The translations under genes were made by a program, and so were the position numbers. The notes beneath the pieces were generated by a model. The model searched no databases, was not told the DNA's origin, and worked only from the letters and a program-made list of their open reading frames with translations. From Tamlana carrageenivorans (GTDB lineage Bacteria; Bacteroidota; Bacteroidia; Flavobacteriales; Flavobacteriaceae), in assembly GCF_002893765.1 (NCBI RefSeq), contig NZ_CP025938.1:3801501-3865500 (forward strand): a stretch of DNA of 64,000 nucleotides. The letters run 5' to 3'. The stretch's first letter is position 1; every line of letters begins with the position of its first letter. Of the stretch, positions 54,789 through 63,839 are shown one piece after another.

Positions 54789-56083
54789 AAATAGTTCTTT
54801 TAATTTTCTCCCTGTTTTTAAGCTCGTCGATTTTTGCTCAACATTATGTGTTGGACAGCATCACGCCAAGCTTAGGTCATCTTATAAATTTTGAAGCAAA
54901 CACCTTAAAATTTGCTGATAAATCACCTGCTTTTGATCGTTTTTTCGCAAAATTAGACAGTATTTACTCTGGAAAAAAAGACAAACTACATATCTTTCAT
55001 ATTGGAGGTTCACATATTCAAGGTGATTTTTACTCGAATAAAATGAGAACCTATTTACAAAACATGAACGCCAATAGCACAGGGCAACGAGGTTTTGTTT
55101 TTCCGTATCACTTCGCACATACCAACAACCCTTTAAGTTATAGAATATCAACAAATACCGAAAGTAAATGGCAGGGCTACCGCTGTTCTATTACTTCCGA
55201 TAGTATTACTTGGGGTTTAGCAGGTATTACAGGTGCCTTTCGTGATGTTAGCGACACGATAACTGTAAAAGCTAACCACAGAAACTATAATAGAGATCGC
55301 TATAACTTTAATAAATTACGTGTGTTTTACAACACCTGGAAAGATGATTATTATTTAAATGTTCTGGATAGTACTTTGGTGATTTCTGATACGATTAATT
55401 ACAACAAAATGTACCGTGAGTTTCGTTTTAAGACTGCGGTAGACTCTGTCGCTATTGCTCTTCAACTTAAAGACACCACGAATATTCATCCAGAATTTGC
55501 CATGATGGGCATGGAGTTTATGAATAACAATCCTGGTATAGAATACACCTCCATTGGGGTTAATGGGGCAAGCTTTAAACTCTTTGATCGCAGTGCGTAT
55601 TTTGAAAAGCAATTTGACTTATATCATCCCGATTTGTTTATCATTTCAATAGGAACTAACGATGCCTATATGCCAGAAGACAAGTTTGATGCAGAAAATT
55701 TCAGGTATTATTACAAGTCTTTTATAGACATGATACAGCGCAAAAATCCCGATTGTGCCATACTGCTTACCGTTCCTAACGATAGCTATTATAAGCGTAG
55801 AAAACCCAACCCTAATACCATAACACAAGAACAAATTATTTTAGAATTAGCTCAAGAATACAACATGGCAGTTTGGGATTGCTTTGAAATTATGGGCGGT
55901 TTGGGTTCTTCCCAAAAATGGTATAAAAACAATTTAATGCCCAAAGACCGTGTACATTTTACACTTTTCGGATATAGTGTTAAAGCCGATTTAATGTTGG
56001 TAGCACTGGTCAAGGCTTGGGCGGCATCAACCGGAAGAAACGCAGAAGAATTACTTAATTATTTTAAACACTTAGATGAATAG
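54785..56083 (+). CDS. SGNH-fold hydrolase, secreted
   Basis: This 432-residue protein has a signal peptide (MKIVLLIFSLFLSSSIFAQ). The SGNH domain has FHIGGSHIQGDF (block I as GGSH instead of GDSH), IISIGTNDAYMPED and DRVHFTLFGYSV (block V His). The start overlaps the previous stop by 4 bases (ATGA), so translation is coupled. The Gly-for-Asp change at block I suggests an altered mechanism. It is probably a partner of the MBOAT protein in polysaccharide O-acetylation. Confidence 0.85.
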   Translation: MKIVLLIFSLFLSSSIFAQHYVLDSITPSLGHLINFEANTLKFADKSPAFDRFFAKLDSIYSGKKDKLHIFHIGGSHIQGDFYSNKMRTYLQNMNANSTGQRGFVFPYHFAHTNNPLSYRISTNTESKWQGYRCSITSDSITWGLAGITGAFRDVSDTITVKANHRNYNRDRYNFNKLRVFYNTWKDDYYLNVLDSTLVISDTINYNKMYREFRFKTAVDSVAIALQLKDTTNIHPEFAMMGMEFMNNNPGIEYTSIGVNGASFKLFDRSAYFEKQFDLYHPDLFIISIGTNDAYMPEDKFDAENFRYYYKSFIDMIQRKNPDCAILLTVPNDSYYKRRKPNPNTITQEQIILELAQEYNMAVWDCFEIMGGLGSSQKWYKNNLMPKDRVHFTLFGYSVKADLMLVALVKAWAASTGRNAEELLNYFKHLDE

Positions 56084-57734
56084 GCTTTACGACATTTTTA
56101 CCTTTTCGGAAGAATTTCCGTTAATTTTTACACAGGTTAATTTCTGGATATTCTTTGCAGTAGCCTATACCCTATTCGCTGTATTTTATAAAAAAATAAA
56201 ACAGCGAAATGCCTATCTATTTCTAATTTCTTTGTTTTTCTATTATAAAACTAGCGGGCTGTTTATTGGTATTTTGATTTTTAGCACCATAGTCGATTTC
56301 TTTATTGGAAGAAGCATTTATAACAGTGAAAACAGTAAAAAACGTTATGCCTTAGTGACCATAAGCGTTATTACAAACCTTAGTGTGTTATGTTATTTTA
56401 AGTACGCTTACTTTTTTACCGATTCGTTTAACATGCTATTCCATACCGATTACCAAGTGATGAATTGGTTAGCCCAGTTTGGAAACAGCTTTAATGATCA
56501 AAATTATTTCACGGTGGATAAAATTATCCTACCTGTGGGGATTTCCTTTTACACCTTTCAAACCATAAGTTATAGTGTTGATATTTTCCGTAGAAAATTA
56601 GTGCCTTTAAAATCTATATTAGACTTCGGATTTTACGTAAGTTTCTTTCCGCAGCTTGTAGCGGGTCCTATTGTACGCGCTGAAAATTTTGTACCTCAAA
56701 TCTCTGCACCTACGGTTTTAACGAAATCAGACTTCGATAAAGGCACATTCATGATTCTAAAAGGACTCATAAAAAAAATGATTTTTGCCGATTTTATAGC
56801 CATGCAGTTCCTGGATCGTGTTTTCGATACTCCCGATATGTTTTCCGGTTTCGCCAATGTGATGGCTATGTTTGGATACTCTTTACAAATTTATGGCGAT
56901 TTCTCGGGCTACACCGATATTGCTATTGGGCTGGCCTTACTCATGGGATTTAAGCTCCCTGTTAACTTTAACTCGCCTTATAAAGCTATTAATACTGGTG
57001 ATTTCTGGAGGCGTTGGCACATTTCGTTATCCACATGGCTACGCGATTACTTATACATTCCTTTAGGCGGAAATAGAAAGGGTTCTGTGGGATCCTACAT
57101 TATCCTATCGATCATTATTTTAGGAACTTTATATGCGTATCAAAATTTACTGGTAGTATTTATCACCTTAGGGATTTGTTTAACCATTTTTATTCTGGCT
57201 CAGTATAACAAAACTGTAGAAAACAATATTAATACCAACATCAACCTGATGCTTACCATGCTTATTGGCGGTTTATGGCATGGGGCTTCGTGGAAGTTTG
57301 TGATCTGGGGCGGCCTAAACGGACTAGGCATTGTAGTTTACAAATACTGGCGTAAAATTAGTCCGTATGAAAACTACAACCAATGGTATGTGCGTTGGTG
57401 GAAAATATTAATTACTCTAATATTTATAACGTTTACACGGATTTACTTTAGAGGCGAAAGCATGGATCATATTGCAAAGTGGTACAACCAAGTGGCGTAT
57501 CATATGGACTGGCATTATGCTTGGGATGTCTTAGTAAGTTACAAATCTGTTTTTATTGTGATGCTTATTGGGTACATTACACATTGGTTACCATCTTCGA
57601 CTAAAAGCTATATTGAAAATCTATACGCGAACAGCCCTATTTATGTAAAAGCTGTAGCGTCTGTTATTGTAGGTGTTATTTGTTATCAAGCCTTTTCAAC
57701 CGATTTCCAACCATTTATATATTTTCAGTTTTAA
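56076..57734 (+). CDS. MBOAT-family O-acyltransferase (AlgI-like)
   Basis: This 552-residue integral membrane protein with about 11-12 helices has typical MBOAT motifs: VGISFYTFQTISYSVDIFRRK, FPQLVAGPIVRAENFVPQ, YGDFSGYTDIAIGLALLMGF, FWRRWHISLSTWLRDYLYIPLGGNRKG and GGLWHGASWKFVIWGG with the catalytic His. It starts 8 bases before the previous stop. It is the acyl-transfer channel of the three-gene unit; the target polysaccharide is unknown. Confidence 0.93.
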   Translation: MNRLYDIFTFSEEFPLIFTQVNFWIFFAVAYTLFAVFYKKIKQRNAYLFLISLFFYYKTSGLFIGILIFSTIVDFFIGRSIYNSENSKKRYALVTISVITNLSVLCYFKYAYFFTDSFNMLFHTDYQVMNWLAQFGNSFNDQNYFTVDKIILPVGISFYTFQTISYSVDIFRRKLVPLKSILDFGFYVSFFPQLVAGPIVRAENFVPQISAPTVLTKSDFDKGTFMILKGLIKKMIFADFIAMQFLDRVFDTPDMFSGFANVMAMFGYSLQIYGDFSGYTDIAIGLALLMGFKLPVNFNSPYKAINTGDFWRRWHISLSTWLRDYLYIPLGGNRKGSVGSYIILSIIILGTLYAYQNLLVVFITLGICLTIFILAQYNKTVENNINTNINLMLTMLIGGLWHGASWKFVIWGGLNGLGIVVYKYWRKISPYENYNQWYVRWWKILITLIFITFTRIYFRGESMDHIAKWYNQVAYHMDWHYAWDVLVSYKSVFIVMLIGYITHWLPSSTKSYIENLYANSPIYVKAVASVIVGVICYQAFSTDFQPFIYFQF

Positions 57735-57798
57735 TAGAATTAAAAAGTTAACTTATATTTTGAAGCATAAACAAAGAAAAACACCTATTAAAATCGTA

Positions 57799-58131
57799 TT
57801 AGAATTCTAGATTCTTTTTCCTTGAATACACATCTTTTGGTATGGATAAGTTTGGACAAAAAATACCGTTTTTAGCAATTTTTACAGAAAAATAATAAAC
57901 GGGACTAATAAATAATAATACACCTACAACACACACTATAGGACTTTTAATGGTATTCAGTATACGCTCTAATATATACATACAAAATATTCCTGTAGCT
58001 ATAAAGGTAAAAGGAAAGGAGAAAGTCAATATAGTTGATGGCACCAAATTTTGAGGCGTTTTTATATTTACAAGCCATTTTGAGGTACAGTAAAACGCCA
58101 GCAATAATGGTTTAAATATAGTTTTGGTCAT
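57799..58131 (-). CDS. Small membrane protein, third paralogue of putative immunity array
   Basis: This 110-residue protein has two strongly hydrophobic segments (LTFSFPFTFIATGIFCMYIL and SPIVCVVGVLLFISPVYYF). Its first 50 residues (LLLAFYCTSKWLVNIKTPQNLVPSTI..F..PFTFIATGIF) match the paralogues at 58176-59987 and 60079-60495. The C-terminal cytoplasmic half of those is missing or replaced by a short tail. It lies 44 bases downstream of the split paralogue. It is probably an inner-membrane protein; the immunity role is inferred from position. Confidence 0.65.
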   Translation of the reverse strand: MTKTIFKPLLLAFYCTSKWLVNIKTPQNLVPSTILTFSFPFTFIATGIFCMYILERILNTIKSPIVCVVGVLLFISPVYYFSVKIAKNGIFCPNLSIPKDVYSRKKNLEF

Positions 58132-58349
58132 AATTAAAACCTCATTTATAAAGTCATTGAGTTATCTAACAATTATTATTCTATCAAATATCCTCCCATA
58201 AACTTTGCTCCAAGACATATAAACACACCAAATCCAATCCAAAAAAACAGAAAAGCAAGTGTATTTTTATTCCAACGTTCATTTTTTGAAAGTGTCTTAT
58301 ATTCCTTCTCTATATGCCATTGATGAATTGCTTTTTTTATTTTTTTTTC

Positions 58350-59733
58350 ATTAGTGTCCGATAAAAGATTTAAAAAGCGGGATTTCCAAGATAGGATTTC
58401 CCGCTTATTTTGTATCTTGAAGTTATCACACATCCAAGATATGAATAAAAGTAAAAACTTTAGCGGACAACCCATAATCAAACAGGTATTAAATTTCATT
58501 TTGCCCAAAGATGTTCATCGGACAGCCAAAAAGCACAACAGCGATCGCTATACCAAAAAGTTTACCACCTATGAGCATTTGGCCACTATGGTATTTACCG
58601 TGATCAGTGGCTGTAGCTCACTTCGTGAGGTTTCCAGTATTATGCTTGCCTGCGAGGGAAAGATCAACCATCTAGGACTCACGGACTTTCCAAAACGCAG
58701 TACCTTGTCAGATGCTAACAGGAGAAGAAGCTCTGAAGTATTTGCCGATATTTATCATTTACTCTACAAACGTTACCATCGCTTTTTATCGGACAGCAGA
58801 CCCTTAGAACCTGCAGTGAAGAACCTTAAAATCGTTGATTCCTCGACCATCCCCCTATTTAGTGACATTCTTAAAGGTGTAGGAAGGAACCCGCTCAACG
58901 GCAAAAAGAAAGGAGGTATCAAGATGCATACTATGATAAACGCCATGGAAGACGTTCCTTGTCTGATTAAGTTTTCAAGCGCGGCCACGCACGACCACAC
59001 CTTTTTAAAAGACCTGGAACTCAAGAAGGGCTCTTATGTGGTTTTTGACAAAGGGTATGTGGATTATGAGCAATACCAAAAATGGACACTGGAAGATGTT
59101 TACTTTGTGACTCGGCAAAAGGACAATGCTCGCTATACAAGCCTTGAAGAGTTTGATATCTCCAATAAAGTGGACGATGCTGTCCTAAAGGACGAAAAAA
59201 TAGGGCTTACGGACAAAAACGGCAACGCTTTTTCCCTGAGGAGAATCGCTTTTTGGCACGAAAAGCACCAAAAAGTTTATGAGTTCATCACTAATAATTA
59301 TGATCTTGATGCAGACAAAATAGCCGACATCTATAAAAATAGGTGGCAGATTGAGACGATGTTCAAGCGGCTTAAACAGAACTTTCCGCTAAAGTATTTT
59401 TTGGGAGACAATCAAAATGCCATCGAAATACAAATCTGGGTCAGTTTGATAATCCAGCTCATTATGCTTGTGATCCAAAGAAAAGCCCAAAGAAACTGGG
59501 CTTATTCCAATATGATGTCCGTCATACGATACCATTTGATGACATATATCGATTTGTTCAAATTCCTGAAAAACCCAGAAGCTAATTGGGAAGAGATTAC
59601 AACCAAAAACATTGGGCAATTAAGCCTTTTTGACCCATAAGGAGGTTCTGTTTTCAAAATAAAGAGTGCGATCAATAAAAAAGGCCAACACCAAAGCTTT
59701 TTTAGCTAATTCTGTTTTTTATCGGACAACAAT
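58350..59733 (+). mobile_element. IS4-family insertion sequence, copy 2
   Basis: This 1384-bp element has the same ends as copy 1 and is flanked by an exact 11-bp target duplication, ATTTTTTTTTC, at 58339-58349 and 59734-59744. Five nucleotides differ from copy 1 (positions 58851, 59186, 59226, 59310 and 59367), and all are silent. It lies opposite to the gene it interrupts. Confidence 0.96.
58441..59640 (+). CDS. IS4-family transposase (DUF4372 type), copy 2
   Basis: The protein is identical to that of copy 1 (399 residues from the ATG at 58441, or 428 from the GTG at 58354). It is intact, with the IS4 signature YKNRWQIETMFKRLKQ. The presence of two full copies in the window shows recent activity. 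Confidence 0.95.
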   Translation: MNKSKNFSGQPIIKQVLNFILPKDVHRTAKKHNSDRYTKKFTTYEHLATMVFTVISGCSSLREVSSIMLACEGKINHLGLTDFPKRSTLSDANRRRSSEVFADIYHLLYKRYHRFLSDSRPLEPAVKNLKIVDSSTIPLFSDILKGVGRNPLNGKKKGGIKMHTMINAMEDVPCLIKFSSAATHDHTFLKDLELKKGSYVVFDKGYVDYEQYQKWTLEDVYFVTRQKDNARYTSLEEFDISNKVDDAVLKDEKIGLTDKNGNAFSLRRIAFWHEKHQKVYEFITNNYDLDADKIADIYKNRWQIETMFKRLKQNFPLKYFLGDNQNAIEIQIWVSLIIQLIMLVIQRKAQRNWAYSNMMSVIRYHLMTYIDLFKFLKNPEANWEEITTKNIGQLSLFDP

Positions 59734-60078
59734 ATTTTTTTTTCTAAAAAAAACTGAAATGGCAACATTATTATTCCTAACCCAATGAAGGTCGGCAAGA
59801 AAGATGTAAACTTAAAATCTAAAAAACCTAATATCCAACAATATATGCCAGCCATTATAAAACTAAAAGGAGTTGTAAAAATATGAAGTGTTGCTGGAAT
59901 AATTCTTTCAGGTTTTTTTTTGTTAACCCAACGTTTAGCAAAACTATAGTTCGCTAACAATAAGTTTTCAAATAAAATTTTAAACATTTAATCTTTAAAA
60001 GTATTTGATAGTTTTTTAAATTTCGGAGCTACGTAAGTATGGTCTTTTTTTCTTTTTTTATACATTCTAACGTTATTC

Positions 60079-60495
60079 CTATTCAATTAAATATCCCCCA
60101 ACATATGTGACTCCCAAATAGAAAAACAAGAAAAAAGCTCCCCAAAAAAACAAGAAAGCAAAAATGTTTTTATTCAAACGTTCATTTTTAGAGAGGGTAT
60201 TAAATTCCTTTTCAATTCCCCATTTAAAAATTACTTTTTTAGCCCTTTTCTCTATATAAAATTGTAATGGTAACATGACTCCCCCTAACCCTATTAAAAT
60301 AGGTAAATACGTCTCAAACCTATAACTAATTGTGCCTATAATTACAAAATATAATCCCGCTCCAATAAAAGCGAACGGTGTTGCAAAAAAGTGTAACGTA
60401 GAAGGAATAATTCGTTCAGGCATTTTTTTATTTACAAGCCATTTTGCTGCACAATAATCTGCAAGCAACAAACGTCTAAAAAAAAATTTATACAT
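60079..60495 (-). CDS. Membrane protein next to predicted effector (candidate immunity protein)
   Basis: This 138-residue protein has about four hydrophobic segments (FFATPFAFIGAGLYFVIIG, TYLPILIGLGGVMLPLQFY, IFAFLFFWGAFFLFFYLGVTYVGG) and a cytoplasmic charged stretch KWGIEKEFNTLSKNERLNKN. The ATG overlaps the stop of the upstream effector candidate by one base (TAATG), a sign of translational coupling. Two paralogues follow. The small size, membrane topology and coupling fit an immunity protein against a pore-forming toxin, but no known family was recognised. Confidence 0.7.
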   Translation of the reverse strand: MYKFFFRRLLLADYCAAKWLVNKKMPERIIPSTLHFFATPFAFIGAGLYFVIIGTISYRFETYLPILIGLGGVMLPLQFYIEKRAKKVIFKWGIEKEFNTLSKNERLNKNIFAFLFFWGAFFLFFYLGVTYVGGYLIE

Positions 60496-61547
60496 TAATA
60501 TTTAAATTTTGGTGCAACATAAGTATTATCAATTTTGACTTCATTAAATAATGGAGTGCTTTGTCTTGGAAAATTCAAAACTGAATTTTTATTCCAAATA
60601 TCAGAGTTCCTTCCGAACTCTCTATCTAAACCTTCACTAATACAAAAAGCATAATCTAAAATACCATAGATTGCAATTCCTACTACAATTAATGGAGCAC
60701 CACCAACCAATGTAGCAACAACACCCACTACTAATAAAGTACCATCAACAGCTGTATGAGCATCCCAACTATCTGTAATCAACTCATAACCAATTGTTCC
60801 CGCAGACAAATAAGGTCCAACTTTAGCTATTTTTCCTACCTTACCCATAACTTTTTCAGTCCCTTGAAATATTTTACCCGCTTTTGCCGGTTTTCCCACT
60901 TTTTTGGTAAGCTTTGATATTTTATAAGCGTAACTACGTTTAAATTCTTTTGGAATTCTGTTATAAAGTTCGGTAAGATTATCTAACCCGCCTGTATGCT
61001 TTTTTGTAGCACCATAAGCCTGAGAAGCTAAATTCATCCAATCGTGTTCTTCTTTACTGATATAATCATCTTCCAGCTGTATAGAGATATCATGCCCATA
61101 TAATGCTTTATTCTGTTCTTGATACGATTTTAAATGCTCTGTAGAAGTAAATGTTGCATAGTTACTTCCGTGACTGATAGTCACCGAAAATGCGCGTTGT
61201 CTACTCAAAGAAGTCGTTTTAAAATCGACACAAGCATCATTAGGGACAAGCACCCATTTATCACCAACAAAAACCTCCTTATGTGATAATAGAGTACTTG
61301 AATATCTAATATATTTCGTAAAATCAGGTGGCTCAGGAGTTTTCTTTTGATCCTTTAATTGCTCTTTTGCTATTTCACTTAAAAGGAAATTAATTTCATG
61401 ATTTCTAGAATTCAAAAGAAACTCAAGGTGCTTACCCATGCCTGTACAACTAAAACCGCTCTGATTATCACTTAAACTAAGTTCTAAAGCATAATCAGCT
61501 TGACTTTGTACTAAGTCTTTTAGTTTTTGTAGTTTTCCGTTTTCCAT
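60495..61547 (-). CDS. Predicted T6SS effector with glycine-rich membrane domain
   Basis: This 350-residue protein lies 50 bases downstream of Hcp/TssD. The N-terminal half (residues 1-200) is soluble and not recognised. A basic stretch with KKVGKPAKAGKIFQGTEKVMGKVGKIAKVG follows at about 215-245. Next is a hydrophobic, glycine-rich hairpin, DGTLLVVGVVATLVGGAPLIVVGIAIYGILDYAF (about 268-302), and a short C-terminal tail ending YVAPKFKY. This resembles membrane-inserting toxin domains in polymorphic toxins. The role as a pore-forming effector is inference from position and from the membrane partners behind it. Confidence 0.65.
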   Translation of the reverse strand: MENGKLQKLKDLVQSQADYALELSLSDNQSGFSCTGMGKHLEFLLNSRNHEINFLLSEIAKEQLKDQKKTPEPPDFTKYIRYSSTLLSHKEVFVGDKWVLVPNDACVDFKTTSLSRQRAFSVTISHGSNYATFTSTEHLKSYQEQNKALYGHDISIQLEDDYISKEEHDWMNLASQAYGATKKHTGGLDNLTELYNRIPKEFKRSYAYKISKLTKKVGKPAKAGKIFQGTEKVMGKVGKIAKVGPYLSAGTIGYELITDSWDAHTAVDGTLLVVGVVATLVGGAPLIVVGIAIYGILDYAFCISEGLDREFGRNSDIWNKNSVLNFPRQSTPLFNEVKIDNTYVAPKFKY

Positions 61548-61597
61548 AAAGTAAAATATAAATCAATTAAGCTACCATACCATAAAACATTAATGCC

Positions 61598-61990
61598 TTA
61601 TTTTATAGGCCAATTATTGGAAAAAGTAGTTCCTTTTATAGTAATTTCATGAGCCGAAATCATCAATAGGGTTTGCATAGGCTCTGTATCATGCGCATTG
61701 AAATGTTCATGATAACGCAAACAATAAGCGTTTTTAAACTCTATTTTTTTTAGGCTTGCCATATTTTCTCGTTTGTAAAAAGTAATGGTACCGTTTTTTA
61801 CCATTTCTGGCGAAATGGCCCAATCCATAAAATCGGTTTTAGAGGTCGATTCTACAAGTAGTTGTATTTGTCCGCCACGTGGATTTTCAGCTGGACGACC
61901 GTTATAATCGGCTTGCTGAGAAAATTCGAATGCACAATCTAGCACATTCATTTCATCGCCTTCAATGCTCAATTTAGATAAAAATGACAT
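61598..61990 (-). CDS. tssD: Type VI secretion tube protein Hcp/TssD (T6SS subtype iii)
   Basis: This 130-residue Hcp-like protein starts MSFLSKLSIEGDEMNVLDCAFEFSQQADYNGRPAENPRGGQIQL, a typical start for Bacteroidota TssD, and contains STSKTDFMDWAIS, TFYKRENMASLKKIEFKNAYC and FNAHDTEPMQTLLMISAHEI. Hcp hexamers stack into the tube that is expelled, and small effectors can ride inside. It lies directly upstream of the predicted effector. Confidence 0.93.
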   Translation of the reverse strand: MSFLSKLSIEGDEMNVLDCAFEFSQQADYNGRPAENPRGGQIQLLVESTSKTDFMDWAISPEMVKNGTITFYKRENMASLKKIEFKNAYCLRYHEHFNAHDTEPMQTLLMISAHEITIKGTTFSNNWPIK

Positions 61991-62019
61991 AACTATTGAT
62001 ATTAAATTATTGTTTGAGT

Positions 62020-62895
62020 TTAAGCTTCAACACGTTGTACTACGATACTATTTTCCTCCCGAATGCCATTCCATTCAATGGTCTTATTAGCATCAATATG
62101 TCGTAAAGCACGCCACCATCGTGGCTTAAAATAAAAGATCCAAGCCGAGGCCCCACCTTCATTATCTGTAATTTCAATTTTACGTTCGGGGTGCAAAGCG
62201 TTATAATCGTCAACAAAAAAATAAAACAACTTACCAAACTCCATCTGCTCTGGTGCTTTTACTTTAAAACGACTTAATTCTTTATCTCCGCTTTTCTTTT
62301 TAAATTCTAAGGATATCACCAGGGGGTTACTCAGCTCCGATGCTGTAGGCTCTTTAATTTCTTGACGTATTGGGAATAACCATTTTTTATAAACCTGAAC
62401 CGGAATAGCCATGGCATATTCGAACGTTTTTAGAACCAAAAACGGCGTGATAAAAACAAGTCCTGCTGTCATGTAAATACTAACAAATTCTGGTCTAAAC
62501 CGACTAACAACCTGAATAAAAACGAATAAGGCTACACCTAGGAAAACGAGAGTCAGCATAAACTCATTTAAAAACTCGAGCTTTTGTCCAATCACGGCTT
62601 TAAAGGTGTTACGCATGGTAAACACATGAATGATACCTAAAATAAAAAAGATAAGCTCGATAGCCATAAAAGCCTGGGTAGGCGAATTATTTAAAACTTT
62701 ATCGTAAGCTAAAAATCCTGTAAGTGCAAAAAGAAGCGCTAAAACTACCGCATAAATTAATGCTTTGAGTTTGTTCTTAGAGAAAATAGTTCTCACTTTT
62801 TTAACCAAAACCATAAGTACAGAACTTATTAAAAGCAATATTAAACTAATCTTAAAAACATCACTGTGAGCGAAACTTGTCATCATAATTATCAT
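62020..62895 (-). CDS. tssN: TssN-like T6SS membrane protein
   Basis: This 291-residue protein has about five N-terminal membrane helices (residues 10-165) and a soluble C-terminal domain with SLEFKKKSGDKELSRFKVKAPEQMEFGKLFYFFVDDYNALHPER and SAWIFYFKPRWWRALRHID. The pattern matches TssN, specific to the Bacteroidota T6SS, where it is part of the membrane complex. It lies 2 bases after the stop of the next upstream gene. An alternative start is the ATG at 62886. Confidence 0.85.
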   Translation of the reverse strand: MIIMMTSFAHSDVFKISLILLLISSVLMVLVKKVRTIFSKNKLKALIYAVVLALLFALTGFLAYDKVLNNSPTQAFMAIELIFFILGIIHVFTMRNTFKAVIGQKLEFLNEFMLTLVFLGVALFVFIQVVSRFRPEFVSIYMTAGLVFITPFLVLKTFEYAMAIPVQVYKKWLFPIRQEIKEPTASELSNPLVISLEFKKKSGDKELSRFKVKAPEQMEFGKLFYFFVDDYNALHPERKIEITDNEGGASAWIFYFKPRWWRALRHIDANKTIEWNGIREENSIVVQRVEA

Positions 62896-62897
62896 TT

Positions 62898-63812
62898 TTA
62901 AACTCTGGTAGCCATCCCCAAATATGCATCATATGCGCTTCCCAGAATAAAGTCATCGGCTTCTTTAACCTGAATTTCAGTTTTAATATGGTACTCAAAA
63001 GGGATAAAAAACTTGTAAAACACTTGCAGAAAACGCCTAAAACCTTGACTTCCTAAAATTGGAGCAAGATCACTATTAGATTGAGGTTGTACCTTAATGT
63101 GTAAAGTAGGTTGTTGGATGGTTAAATTATCTTCTTGTAAGACAAAATTAATGCCTAATTTACTTTCTGAAGGTTGATCAATACGCAACTCAAGGGATTC
63201 AAAGCCTTTTTTATAATTAATATCAACAGCTAAAATTTTCTTTAAGCTAAGAAAAGTGAGCTCTAAATTTCCTGAAATCTGATGGGTGTACGGCAGTAAT
63301 CGTAGTAATTTAACCGCTAAATCTTTGGGTATAGATGGATCAATTTTCCAAAAATTCAACAAAAATGGGTCCTTTAAATTACTAAAATCACGTATGGTTT
63401 TGTCTTGTTTTTGCTCTGCCTCAACACGACTCCTAAAAAAAGCATCTTCCAGCGGAGCAAACAAAGACCGTGCTTGCCGCTCTTCCTCCTTTTGAAGCTT
63501 ATTTAGCTCCTTATAGGACGACGTTTTGCCCTTTGATTCCACACTGTGAAACACGCCTTCAGGCAGTAAATCATAAATCCCATGTCGAGACAAATCCAGC
63601 TTCAATAACTCTTGATCTCCTCCATGACTATCGATTGATACATTTATGATGTCATTTCGGTAAGACCGATTAAAATCACTCTGGTTTGAAACCAAAATGT
63701 GATCTGATGTGACGGTAATTTTATCTTCAATTTCAGCAACCAACACTTCCGCTTTTACATTGTAGTGAATATCTTTGAGTTCGTTATGTATGGCTTGTAG
63801 GTCCTTTTTCAT
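62898..63812 (-). CDS. T6SS component, probably TssG-like baseplate protein
   Basis: This 304-residue protein has no membrane segments. Visible blocks are HGIYDLLPEGVFHSV, EERQARSLFAPLEDAFFRSRVEAEQ and a C-terminal EADDFILGSAYDAYLGMATRV. The length and the final ILG...LG pattern fit TssG of the Bacteroidota system, a baseplate protein. TssF is usually larger. The assignment is by position and weak pattern only. It is followed by tssN after 2 bases. Confidence 0.55.
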   Translation of the reverse strand: MKKDLQAIHNELKDIHYNVKAEVLVAEIEDKITVTSDHILVSNQSDFNRSYRNDIINVSIDSHGGDQELLKLDLSRHGIYDLLPEGVFHSVESKGKTSSYKELNKLQKEEERQARSLFAPLEDAFFRSRVEAEQKQDKTIRDFSNLKDPFLLNFWKIDPSIPKDLAVKLLRLLPYTHQISGNLELTFLSLKKILAVDINYKKGFESLELRIDQPSESKLGINFVLQEDNLTIQQPTLHIKVQPQSNSDLAPILGSQGFRRFLQVFYKFFIPFEYHIKTEIQVKEADDFILGSAYDAYLGMATRV

Positions 63813-63839
63813 GACATGACATTTCGTTAACGCGCTCAG

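Larger units (their letters stand above)
58176..59987 (-). pseudogene. Second immunity-like membrane protein gene, split by IS4 copy 2
   Basis: The 5' part (59987-59734) encodes MFKILFENLLLANYSFAKRWVNKKKPER...; the 3' part (58338-58176) encodes KAIHQWHIEKEYKTLSKNERWNKNTLAFLFFW...GGYLIE. Removing the IS4 and one copy of its 11-bp duplication gives an uninterrupted 138-residue protein (join ...FFLEKKIKKAIHQW), the same length as the intact paralogue at 60079. It has three to four membrane segments. The insertion therefore broke a formerly good gene. Confidence 0.88.

Noticed and set aside
58176..58508. A separate 110-residue protein on the minus strand
   Set aside because: Its first 50 or so codons are IS4 sequence. 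Only the last part is native and belongs to the split membrane-protein gene.
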